A stretch of DNA of 41,527 nt from Planctomycetota bacterium (GTDB lineage: Bacteria; Planctomycetota; Phycisphaerae; Phycisphaerales; SM1A02): NCBI GenBank assembly GCA_017859745.1, contig JAFMML010000007.1:1742-43268 (forward strand), written 5' to 3'. Below the pieces are notes generated by a model. The model was not told where the DNA came from. It did not search any database and worked only from the letters and a program-made list of their open reading frames with translations. The position numbers and the translations under genes were made by a program. Positions within the stretch are counted from its first letter, which is position 1; every line of letters begins with the position of its first letter. Positions 31,933 through 39,776 of the stretch are shown here, in pieces.

Positions 31933-33585
31933 ATGCCCGAGGGGTCTCACCCCCGAACGAGTGCATCGCCCGTGACCAAGCCATCGACCACCGAGACCAC
32001 CCCCGGCCCGACCGAGGCCTCGACCGAGGCCTCGACCGGGACCTCGACGAAGAAGAAGGCTCCGCGACGACGCAAGTCCTCGCCCAAGGCCTCCGGAGAC
32101 GACGTCCAGACCGGCGAGGCGTCCCCGGCCACCGACGGTGGTGTCGACCAGAGCGCGAACCCCGACCCCGACGCCGCGACGGACGCCAAGCCGAAGCGAC
32201 GTCGTCGCCGACGGTCACGCGGCGGCAAGAACGGCGAGGCCCAGGCGACCGGCCCGGACGATGCGAGCGAGGGCGCCGAAGCCCCCTCCGAGCCTTCGTC
32301 GGCGGATGCGTCCGCCACCGCGGAGGATCGCGGCGACGCCACGTCGTCGGATTCCGATGAAGGGGAACGTCCGCGACGCAAGCGGCGACGGCGGCGACGG
32401 CGGCGACGAAGCGGCGAGGGCGAGGGCGAGGCGGCTGGCGAACCAGGCGGCGACTCCGGCAGGAACGTCGCGCCGGAACCCATCGAACTCGAGGCCTGCG
32501 AGGGCGTCGTCGAGATCGAAGGCCAGGAGCCTCGATTGCGGCGCTTCGACAATGGACTGGTGCGCGAGGACCGGGATCCGGTGGTGCCGCGGAGCCTCGT
32601 CGATCGCCTCAAGCTTCGACCGCTGCAGGCGATTCGCGGCACGGCCGGCCGGCTGCGAGGCGGCAAGCGCCCGATCGTCTCGGAGATCACCGAGGTCGAA
32701 GGACTCTCGCCCGAGGCGTTCCTCGCCCGGCCGACCTACGCCGAACTGACCCCGCTCGACCCGAGTCCCCGCATGAGCCTCGAGTTCCGCGGCTGCCCGC
32801 CCGCGAACCGGCTCATCGATCTCTTCTGTCCGATCGGCTTCGGCACCCGAGGCCTCATCGTCGCGCCGCCGAAGGCCGGCAAGACGATCCTCCTGAAGGA
32901 GATCGCCGCGGGCATCAAGCACAACCATCCCGAGGTCGAGCTGATCGCCCTCCTGATCGACGAGCGGCCGGAGGAGGTCACCGACTTCCGCCGCACCGTC
33001 CCCGCGACGGTGCTCGCCTCGAGCAACGACCAGGAGATCGAGCGGCATCTCGATCTCGGCATCGCCGCGATCGAGCGGGCCAAGCGGATCGTCGAGACCG
33101 GTCGCGACGTGGTGGTGCTGCTCGACTCGCTGACCCGGCTCGGTCGGGCCTTCAACAACAGTCGCCGCTTCGGCTCCGGCGGGCGGACCATGTCCGGCGG
33201 CCTCGACTCGCGAGCCCTCGAGGTGCCCAAGCAGTTGTTCGGCGCCGCCCGCAAGGCCGAGGAGGGCGGCTCGCTGACGATCATCGCCAGTTGCCTCGTC
33301 GACACCGGATCGAGGGCCGACCAGATCATCTTCGAGGAGTTCAAGGGCACCGGGAACATGGAACTCGTGCTCGACCGCTCGATCTCCGAGAAGCGGGTGT
33401 TCCCGGCGATCAACCTCGCCGCCTCCGGCACCCGAAAGGAGCATCTGCTGATGTCCGAGCGGGAGCTCAAGACCATCACCGCGCTGCGGCGACGACTGCT
33501 GAACCTGCCGCCCGCGGTCCAGATCGAGCAGCTGCTGAACGCCCTCAAGCGGTTCGACACGAACGAGCGCCTCGTCGCAGGCTGA
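31933..33585 (+). CDS. rho: Transcription termination factor Rho with long disordered N-terminus
   Basis: The 550-residue product is about 130 longer than E. coli Rho. Residues 1-165 are Thr/Ser/Lys/Glu-rich and disordered, including an Arg tract (about 147-160). I cannot see a normal Rho_N domain. The RNA-binding cold-shock-like domain follows (ACEGVVEIEG, LRRFDNGLV, from about 187), then RLIDLFCPIGFGTRGLIVAP, Walker A PPKAGKT (312-318), LIDERPEEVTDF, VVVLLDSLTRLGRAFN and SLTIIASCLVDTGSRADQII. The start could be GTG 31972 instead, giving 13 fewer residues. Similar charged insertions occur in Rho of other high-GC phyla. Rho terminates transcription as an RNA-translocating hexamer. Confidence 0.95.
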   Translation: MPEGSHPRTSASPVTKPSTTETTPGPTEASTEASTGTSTKKKAPRRRKSSPKASGDDVQTGEASPATDGGVDQSANPDPDAATDAKPKRRRRRRSRGGKNGEAQATGPDDASEGAEAPSEPSSADASATAEDRGDATSSDSDEGERPRRKRRRRRRRRRSGEGEGEAAGEPGGDSGRNVAPEPIELEACEGVVEIEGQEPRLRRFDNGLVREDRDPVVPRSLVDRLKLRPLQAIRGTAGRLRGGKRPIVSEITEVEGLSPEAFLARPTYAELTPLDPSPRMSLEFRGCPPANRLIDLFCPIGFGTRGLIVAPPKAGKTILLKEIAAGIKHNHPEVELIALLIDERPEEVTDFRRTVPATVLASSNDQEIERHLDLGIAAIERAKRIVETGRDVVVLLDSLTRLGRAFNNSRRFGSGGRTMSGGLDSRALEVPKQLFGAARKAEEGGSLTIIASCLVDTGSRADQIIFEEFKGTGNMELVLDRSISEKRVFPAINLAASGTRKEHLLMSERELKTITALRRRLLNLPPAVQIEQLLNALKRFDTNERLVAG

Positions 33586-33600
33586 GTCACGCCCACCCCC

Positions 33601-33617
33601 GCGTGGTCAGACCACGC
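33601..33617. repeat. Short inverted repeat after rho
   Basis: GCGTGGT-CAG-ACCACGC is a perfect 7-bp palindrome in the rho/MCE gap, with no T-run on either side. It may be a protein-binding site for the MCE operon; a terminator is unlikely. Confidence 0.35.
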
Positions 33618-33638
33618 ACGATGTGGTACACCCCGCGA

Positions 33639-34961
33639 ATGGCGACCACCTCGGCGGGACGGCAGAATCTCGTGGCTGGAGTGTTCGTGCTCGCCGGAAT
33701 CGTGCTGGCGGTCGCGACTCTGGTTGTGATCCAGCAGCTCACGCTGTCGCCCCGAGTGCCCTACGACATCGAGTTCACCGTGGAGGAGGGCGTCGGCGGT
33801 CTCGCGACGGGTTCCGACGTGCAGGTCGGTGGACTTTCGAGGGGGAAGGTGGTCTCGGTGACGCCCCGCTTCGCCGATGCCTCCGGCGGCGACCGTCGGA
33901 TGACCGGTGTCGTCGTCCGGGTCGAGATCGACGAGTCCATCGAGATCTTCGACGACGCGTCGGTGCTGCGGATGAGTCCGCTGCTCGGCACCATCGGCTT
34001 CCTGAACTTCACGAACCTCGGCGGCGGCGAAGGCGCGGCGCGTCTCTCCTCCGGCGGCACCCTCGACGCCCGGCCGAGTCCGGGCATGCTCGCGACGATC
34101 GTCGGTGGCCAGAACGCCGAGGCGGTGGGTCTGATGATCGCCAACGTGGAACGCCTCTCCGACGTGCTCGGCGAGCAGATTCCCAGGGACTACGACCAGA
34201 TCGTCCGGCCCGCGCTCCGCGACGCGGGCACCGTGATCGGGGACGTGCGGCAGAAGTGGCCGAGTTGGAGCGGCGAGATCACGACGACGCTCGACAACGC
34301 GGCCGTCGCATCCGCCTCGATCGTCAAGGGCATCGATCAGGCCCGGAATCTCGTCGCATCCGCCCAGAAGCCGGTCGACGGCATCGCGGTACTCGTCGAG
34401 GACAACACGCCGGCGATCACCCGGACCGTCCAGAACGCCCTCGACATCAGCCGGAAGGTCGACGACCTCGCCACCAGCCTCGAGCAGGAGGCGTTGCCCA
34501 AGTTGACGGCGCTGCTGGACAGCGCCAAGGAGACGCTCGACGGAGCCTCCGCGACCCTCGAGCGCATCGAACCGGAGATCTTGCGGCAGATGCCGCAGGT
34601 CCGATCGATCATCTCGGACATTCGCGACGCCTCGTCGGAACTCAAGCTCTCGATGATCGAGATCCGCCGCAACCCGTGGCGACTGCTGTTCCGTCCGAGC
34701 AGCGAGATCGTCGGCAACGAGAACCTGTTCGCAGCGGCCCGGAACTTCGCGATCGCCGCGGGCGATCTCCGGATGGCCGGCGAGGCCTTCGAGGAGGTGC
34801 TCGCCGCCGACCCCGATGCGCTTGCCGACGATCCCGACCTCGCCGACAGCCTTCGTGAAGCCGTCGGCGAGCAGTTCCGACGCTACGAGCGAGCCCAGCA
34901 GGATCTCTTCCGGATCATCCTCGCCGAGCCCGTCGACGGCGATCGAGGCGGCGACCGCTGA
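33639..34961 (+). CDS. MCE/MlaD-domain membrane-anchored protein
   Basis: The 440-residue product has one N-terminal membrane anchor (NLVAGVFVLAGIVLAVATLVV). The MCE domain follows (VPYDIEFTVEEGVGGLATGS, VQVGGLSRGKVVSV, SVLRMSPLLGTIGFLNF) and then a long helical region (about 150-440) with coiled-coil character. MCE proteins form hexameric rings or tubes that move lipids across the periplasm, usually with an MlaE permease and MlaF ATPase, which are not present here. An alternative ATG at 33621 adds six residues. It is followed after 17 bases by a second MCE-like gene. Confidence 0.88.
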   Translation: MATTSAGRQNLVAGVFVLAGIVLAVATLVVIQQLTLSPRVPYDIEFTVEEGVGGLATGSDVQVGGLSRGKVVSVTPRFADASGGDRRMTGVVVRVEIDESIEIFDDASVLRMSPLLGTIGFLNFTNLGGGEGAARLSSGGTLDARPSPGMLATIVGGQNAEAVGLMIANVERLSDVLGEQIPRDYDQIVRPALRDAGTVIGDVRQKWPSWSGEITTTLDNAAVASASIVKGIDQARNLVASAQKPVDGIAVLVEDNTPAITRTVQNALDISRKVDDLATSLEQEALPKLTALLDSAKETLDGASATLERIEPEILRQMPQVRSIISDIRDASSELKLSMIEIRRNPWRLLFRPSSEIVGNENLFAAARNFAIAAGDLRMAGEAFEEVLAADPDALADDPDLADSLREAVGEQFRRYERAQQDLFRIILAEPVDGDRGGDR

Positions 34962-34978
34962 TCGGAGCGTCCGACGCG

Positions 34979-36253
34979 ATGCCCCCCGCACCCGACCCGA
35001 AGGCGCACAGAAGACTCGGCGGCCTCGTCCTGCTGCTTGCCGCCGGCGCGTTCGCAGGCACGCTCCTGCTGCCGCGAATCGAGTTCTCGCGACCTCGCCT
35101 CCATCGGTTCGAGGTGCCGCTCGACCGAGGCGTCGGATCGCTCGAGGTTGGGTCCGACGTGATGCTGGCCGGCTTGCAGGTCGGGCGGGTGACCGCGGCC
35201 GATCCGGCCCGGTCGGCGGATGGACGCTTCGACGTGGTTGCGGTTCAGATCGCGGTCGACCCGGAGATCCACCTCGGCGACGGCACGACGGCCCAGCTCG
35301 TCGCACCGATTCTCGGCACCGGCACCGACGTGCGCCTGCTGCCGGGGGACGGGCCCGCCATCGCCGACGGCGCCGTCATCCCGTGGATGCCTCCCCCGGG
35401 CTTCCTCGAAACGGTGTTCGGCCATCGGCACGCCGCCTCGCTGCATCGGATCGGTCGCGACTTCGATCGACTCGTCGAGTGGTACGACGATCACAGCGAG
35501 GAGGTCGGTTCGACGCTTCGTGCGATCGACGAACAGCTGTCGCGCATCGAGGCGATGCGCAAGCGCGACGTCGCGGCGTGGTCCGGGACGTGGTCGCGGA
35601 CGGAGGCGGGCCTCGAGTCGATCGAGCGACTGGCCGCGACGGCGAGGGCGCAGGCGAAGAGTCTGGGCGAGGCGTGGAGGCGGATGGTCGAGGCGTTCCG
35701 AAACTCGGGGAAGGGCCTTGCCAGCGCCGTTCCTGCCGGAGGCGGCGTGATCGACGAACTGAAGCTCATGTCGAGCACTCCGAGATTCGAACCGATCGAG
35801 CGGCGAGTCCTCGCCATCGAGGCGGTGTGGGCGGCGTTCCGTCCCCGATGGGCGGACCTCGTCGCGCATCTCGACGAGGTCGCCGGAGTCGCGCGATCGC
35901 GACTGCCCTACGTGTTCGCCAACGCGATGCTCGCCAGCGGCGAGTTCACCGGCCTTCTCGACGACGTCGAAGCCGATCCCCTCGGCGTCGCAGGCCAGGC
36001 GATCGGCACGCTTCTCGGGTTCATTCCCAGTGGAGACCGGCGTCTCGCGATGGCAAGGGCCGACGCGCTGCGAGACTATGTTCGGGCGATCACCGAACTC
36101 CGGGAGACGCTCGCCGCCATCGATCGTGTGGACATCGTCTCCAACGGCGTCCCCGCCGTTCCGACCGCACTGAGGCATCGGCTCGCCGAGGCGTTGGCGG
36201 CGCTCGCCGATGCCGAACAGGCCGCGGTCCGAGCGTGGGCACCATCCCCGTGA
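34979..36253 (+). CDS. Second, divergent MCE-domain membrane-anchored protein
   Basis: The 424-residue product has an N-terminal anchor (LGGLVLLLAAGAFAGTLLLP) and a degenerate MCE domain: RFEVPLDRGVGSLEVGS, DVMLAGLQVGRVTAAD, IAVDPEIHLGDGTTAQLVAP and ILGTGTDVRLLPG. A long helical region follows, with Arg/Ala/Glu heptads (EAGLESIERLAATARAQAK). Overall layout matches the preceding protein, suggesting gene duplication and a hetero-oligomer. The stop overlaps the GTG of the RNA methyltransferase gene (GTGA). The role in lipid transport is family-level inference. Confidence 0.83.
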   Translation: MPPAPDPKAHRRLGGLVLLLAAGAFAGTLLLPRIEFSRPRLHRFEVPLDRGVGSLEVGSDVMLAGLQVGRVTAADPARSADGRFDVVAVQIAVDPEIHLGDGTTAQLVAPILGTGTDVRLLPGDGPAIADGAVIPWMPPPGFLETVFGHRHAASLHRIGRDFDRLVEWYDDHSEEVGSTLRAIDEQLSRIEAMRKRDVAAWSGTWSRTEAGLESIERLAATARAQAKSLGEAWRRMVEAFRNSGKGLASAVPAGGGVIDELKLMSSTPRFEPIERRVLAIEAVWAAFRPRWADLVAHLDEVAGVARSRLPYVFANAMLASGEFTGLLDDVEADPLGVAGQAIGTLLGFIPSGDRRLAMARADALRDYVRAITELRETLAAIDRVDIVSNGVPAVPTALRHRLAEALAALADAEQAAVRAWAPSP

Positions 36254-37143
36254 GCCTCCCGGGCATCGAGCGGATCGAAGATCTCGAGGACCCTCGCCTC
36301 GATCCCTTTCGAGGGATCCGCGATCGGGAGCTGCGGGGTCGCGACGGCGTGTTCATGGCGGAGTCGCTGCGGGTGGTGCGGCGGCTGCTTCGAAGCGGTC
36401 GGCCGGTTCGGGAGATCCTCGTGACCACGACCGCGGCCGCGGAGATCGATCGCGAACTCTCCGCGGCCCTCGACCGAGAGTCGCCGCCACGCATCGTCGA
36501 GGTTCCGGACGGGCTGCAGGAGTCGATCGCGGGGAGTCGCTTCCACGGCGGCGCTCTCGCGATCGGGGTGCGGCCGCGCCGCGATCCGCCGCTCGAGGAG
36601 ATCCTCGACGCCGTCGAGCGAGCCGAGCCAGACCCCCGGCGTCGTCGCATCGTGCTGGCCGAGGGCGTGACGCACCCGGACAACATCGGTTCGATCTTCC
36701 GCAGCGCCGCCTGTCTCGGCGCACATGCCATCCTGCTCGACGGCCGATGCGCCGATCCGCTGCTTCGCAAGGCGATCCGCTACTCGATGGGCCGCGTGTT
36801 CTCGTTGCCGTGGACCACGGTGGCGGACGCGTCGGAGGCGATCGGGATCCTGCGTCGGCGGGACTACCTGTTGTGCGCCGCCGAGACCGACGCTCGCGCC
36901 GTGCCGCCATGGGCCATCGATCGCCGAAGGCCGATCGCCATCGCCGTCGGCGCGGAGGCCGCGGGCCTTCCCGCCGCAACCCTCGCCGCCGCCGATGCGG
37001 TGATCTCGATTCCCGTCGGCGAGAGCGAGGCGTCCGAGCCGGACGACGTCGCGTCGCTGAACGTCTCGGTCGCGACGGCGATCGTGCTGGCGGAGCTGCG
37101 TCCCGATCGGCCGTCGGGCGAGTCCGATTCGCTCAACCGCTGA
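36250..37143 (+). CDS. SpoU/TrmH-family RNA 2'-O-methyltransferase
   Basis: The 297-residue product has an N-terminal substrate-binding region (IRDRELRGRDGVFMAESLRVV, VREILVTTTAAAEI) and a C-terminal SPOUT knot: motif 1 LAEGVTHPDNIGSIFRSA, motif 2 IAVGAEAAGLPAATL and motif 3 ISIPVGESEASEPDDVASLN...VSVATAIVL. The family methylates ribose 2'-OH in rRNA or tRNA using SAM. The target (rRNA versus tRNA) is not readable. GTG 36250 inside the stop of the MCE gene is chosen because of the overlap. The gene's 3' end overlaps the convergent murA by 11 bases. Confidence 0.92.
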   Translation: MSLPGIERIEDLEDPRLDPFRGIRDRELRGRDGVFMAESLRVVRRLLRSGRPVREILVTTTAAAEIDRELSAALDRESPPRIVEVPDGLQESIAGSRFHGGALAIGVRPRRDPPLEEILDAVERAEPDPRRRRIVLAEGVTHPDNIGSIFRSAACLGAHAILLDGRCADPLLRKAIRYSMGRVFSLPWTTVADASEAIGILRRRDYLLCAAETDARAVPPWAIDRRRPIAIAVGAEAAGLPAATLAAADAVISIPVGESEASEPDDVASLNVSVATAIVLAELRPDRPSGESDSLNR

Positions 37144-38482
37144 CCGCCGGCTGCGCGGAGGCGACCACATCGGCGGCTCTCGCCGGACGTTCGAGGTCCT
37201 TCTCGTCGATCCGCTCGATGCGTGCGCCAAGCTGGTTGAGGGCCAGTTCCATCCTGTGGTAGCCGCGATCGAGGTGGTAGACCCGATGCACCACGGTCTC
37301 GCCCTCGGCGGCGAGTCCCGCCAGGACGAGGCATGCCGAGGCCCGGAGATCTCCCGCCATCACGGGGGCGCCGACGAGCGGCGGGCCTCCCGCCACCACG
37401 ACCACCGACCCTTGTCGAAGCAGACTCGCACCCATCCGCGTCAGCTCGGCGACGTGCATGAATCGCTCGGGGTAGATCTTCTCCGTGACCACGCTGTTGC
37501 CCCGGGCGAGGCACAGCAGCGACATGAACTGGGCCTGAAGGTCGGTGGGGAATCCCGGATGCGGCTGGGTCGTGATCACCGAGGGTCGCAGATTGCGTTC
37601 CGATCCGACCCGCACGCTGCAGCGCATCGGATCCGACGCGGCGTCCTCGGGAGTCACCGAGACGCCGATCTCCCGAAACCGATCGATCGCCGCCAACAGC
37701 GCGTCGTACGGGAAGTCCTCCAGCACCACCTCGCCGTTGGTCATCGCCGCGGCGATCGCATAGGTCGCCGCCACGATCCGGTCTGGAATCACCTCGTGGT
37801 CGGCTCCTCCGAGTTCCTCGACCCCCTCGACGACGATCCGGGGGCTTCCGGCACCCCGAATCTTCGCCCCCATCGAACTCAGCAGCCGGGCGAGATCGAC
37901 GATCTCCGGCTCGCACGCCGCCGATTCGATGACGGTGGTGCCCTCGGCGAGCGTGGCCGCGGACATGATGTTGGCGGTGCCCAGCACCGTCGAACCGAAC
38001 GGACCGCCGAGGAAGACCGTCGCGCCGCGCAGTCTCGACGCCGTCGCCACGATGTCGCCGCCTTCGAGTCGGATCTTGGCTCCGAGGGCCTCGAGCCCCC
38101 GGAGATGCAGGTCGACGGGGCGAGCGCCGAAGGCGCACCCGCCCGGCATCGCCACCACCGCCCGACGGCGCTTGGCGAGCATCGGGCCAAGGACGCAGAT
38201 GCTCGCCCGCATGGTCCTGACGACCTCGTATCGGGCCGTCCCCGACTCCATGTCCACGCAGTGGAGATCGACGGTGCCGCCCTCGCGGCGACTCTCGACC
38301 CCGAGTTCTCCGAGCAGGCCGCACATGTTGCCCACGTCGCTCAGATCGGGCACGTTTCGCAGCCGGATCGGCTCCTCGGTCAGCAGCGAAGCGGCCATCA
38401 GCGGCAAGGCGGCGTTCTTCGATCCATCGACCCGCAGGCGCCCGGAGAGCCGGTGGCCGCCCTGGATTCGGAAGGTCTGCAT
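37133..38482 (-). CDS. murA: UDP-N-acetylglucosamine 1-carboxyvinyltransferase MurA
   Basis: The 449-residue product has the two-lobed EPSP-synthase-like fold. It shows FRIQGGHRLSGRLRVDGSKN, active-site cysteine C116 in PGGCAFGARPVDLH, GPFGSTVLGTANIMSAA, TTQPHPGFPTDLQAQFM, and DRGYHRMELALNQLGARIE. It transfers enolpyruvate from PEP to UDP-GlcNAc, the first committed step of peptidoglycan synthesis. The presence of Cys rather than Asp at position 116 predicts fosfomycin sensitivity of the enzyme. It is monocistronic as far as seen, divergent from the fibro-slime gene. Confidence 0.96.
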   Translation of the reverse strand: MQTFRIQGGHRLSGRLRVDGSKNAALPLMAASLLTEEPIRLRNVPDLSDVGNMCGLLGELGVESRREGGTVDLHCVDMESGTARYEVVRTMRASICVLGPMLAKRRRAVVAMPGGCAFGARPVDLHLRGLEALGAKIRLEGGDIVATASRLRGATVFLGGPFGSTVLGTANIMSAATLAEGTTVIESAACEPEIVDLARLLSSMGAKIRGAGSPRIVVEGVEELGGADHEVIPDRIVAATYAIAAAMTNGEVVLEDFPYDALLAAIDRFREIGVSVTPEDAASDPMRCSVRVGSERNLRPSVITTQPHPGFPTDLQAQFMSLLCLARGNSVVTEKIYPERFMHVAELTRMGASLLRQGSVVVVAGGPPLVGAPVMAGDLRASACLVLAGLAAEGETVVHRVYHLDRGYHRMELALNQLGARIERIDEKDLERPARAADVVASAQPAVSG

Positions 38483-38780
38483 GGGTGCTCGGTTCCCTCG
38501 ACTCGGTCGTCCTGACGATTCCGCGGGCTCCGACCCGCGGCCTGGCACACCCGTCGCCGGATCCACCGACGAACGTCCCGGAATCCATCGGGTCCTCGCT
38601 GCCGCCGCCTGCAGCCACGCCCGTCGGGGCGCGCCATCGAGACGACCCGGAGAACCGCAACCTCCCCACCGCTCTTTGTCGCAGCGGAGGTGAACCGCCC
38701 GAATGCGATGCTACCGGCGGGCCGATCTCTTGTGGTACGGACGCGCCGCCGTTGCGGGGCGACCGACTGAGGAGAAGGAC
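38483..38780. other. 298-bp divergent interval between murA and the fibro-slime gene
   Basis: This stretch must carry the murA promoter and the fibro-slime promoter. I see no conserved hexamer pair, RNA fold or small gene that stands out. The fibro-slime end carries a strong Shine-Dalgarno (GGAGAAGG) with four bases before the ATG, so that transcript is leadered. Confidence 0.5.
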
Positions 38781-39659
38781 ATGCGACATCGCCCCGCCAT
38801 CGTCTCGACCGCCGCACTGCTCACCCTGGTCGCGGCCCCCACGGCACCGGCCCAGGACGTTCCCGAACGATTCACCCTGACCGGCGTCGTGCGGGACTTC
38901 AAGGAGCGGTCCGTGGCCGACGGGCACCCGGACTTCGAGCGAGCGCCCGACAACGGGTTCGGCCTCTACTGCGGCAACATCGCCCAGGATCTCGACTCGG
39001 CGGGCAAGCCGGTCTTCGTGGGGGGCGGACGACGCGTCTACTGGCCGTGGCGAACCGCGGACAACGTGGCGATCGCCCCCCATCTCGCCGATCCGGCACT
39101 GGGAGACGTCAGCGGCTACTGGGGTCCCTACGACTCCGGTGGCGTGACGTCCACGGAGAACTTCGGCCAGTGGTTCCGAGACATCCCCGGCCTCAACCTG
39201 TCCCGCACGCTCGAGCTCGAGCTGGTCCGGCAGGCCGACGGCCTCTTCGTCTTCGACAGTGCCACGCTGGAGCCCTACGCGTCGATCGGCGGGTTCTTCC
39301 CCATCGACAACGAGCTGTTCGGAAACTCCGGAGGGGAACCCGACCACAACTACCACTTCACCCTCGAGATGGCCGCGGAGTTCGTCTACGACGCCGACGC
39401 CGGGCAGGTCTTCACCTTCACCGGCGACGACGACGTCTACGTCTTCATCAACGGCCGTCTCGTCATCGACCTCGGTGGCGTCCACGGGGTGACGACCCAG
39501 TCGGTGCTGGTGGATCGCCTCGGCCTCGAGGACGGTCAGGCGTACCACTTCAAGTTCTTCTTCGCCGAGCGGCATCGGACCCAGTCGAACTTCAAGATCA
39601 CCACCAACATGCTGCTCGAAGGCTCCGACGGCCAGACCATCACCGCCGCGTACGACTGA
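38781..39659 (+). CDS. Secreted fibro-slime domain protein
   Basis: The 292-residue product has signal peptide MRHRPAIVSTAALLTLVAAP and one fibro-slime (TIGR02148, PA14-related) domain filling the mature protein: FTLTGVVRDFKER, HPDFERAPDNGFGLYCGN, ENFGQWFRDIPGLN, GGFFPIDNELFGNSGG, HNYHFTLEMAAEFVYD, FTFTGDDDVYVFINGRLVI and DLGGVHGVTTQSV. The domain family was defined from Fibrobacter fibro-slime proteins and related Dictyostelium slime-sheath proteins; carbohydrate interaction is suspected. It has neither PEP-CTERM nor dockerin tail. GGAGAAGG precedes ATG 38781; a longer start has no signal peptide. Confidence 0.9.
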   Translation: MRHRPAIVSTAALLTLVAAPTAPAQDVPERFTLTGVVRDFKERSVADGHPDFERAPDNGFGLYCGNIAQDLDSAGKPVFVGGGRRVYWPWRTADNVAIAPHLADPALGDVSGYWGPYDSGGVTSTENFGQWFRDIPGLNLSRTLELELVRQADGLFVFDSATLEPYASIGGFFPIDNELFGNSGGEPDHNYHFTLEMAAEFVYDADAGQVFTFTGDDDVYVFINGRLVIDLGGVHGVTTQSVLVDRLGLEDGQAYHFKFFFAERHRTQSNFKITTNMLLEGSDGQTITAAYD

Positions 39660-39764
39660 TCGGTCGCGGCCGATCGAGGTCGGCCCGCCCCGCGCGTCCC
39701 CTGGCGTTCGGCGACGCCGAATCCGCGGACGCCGCGTCGGGTGGGTCGGCCTCGGGGCAGGTCC

Positions 39765-39770
39765 TAGACT
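39765..39770 (+). promoter_or_regulatory. Putative -10 element TAGACT, leaderless start of the ferredoxin-NADP reductase gene
   Basis: TAGACT ends six bases before GTG 39777, which has no Shine-Dalgarno. A leaderless transcript beginning with GTG would explain both. Confidence 0.45.
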
Positions 39771-39776
39771 GGCGGC

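Noticed and set aside
28884-31934. A 1016-codon minus-strand frame antisense to DEAD-box and PsuG genes
   Set aside because: Over most of its length it mirrors conserved plus-strand genes. Only its last 126 codons, in the gap, look possibly coding and are listed separately at low confidence.
39660-39680. GATCGG/CCGATC hairpin after the fibro-slime stop, as a terminator
   Set aside because: The stem is only six base pairs, with no T-run after it.
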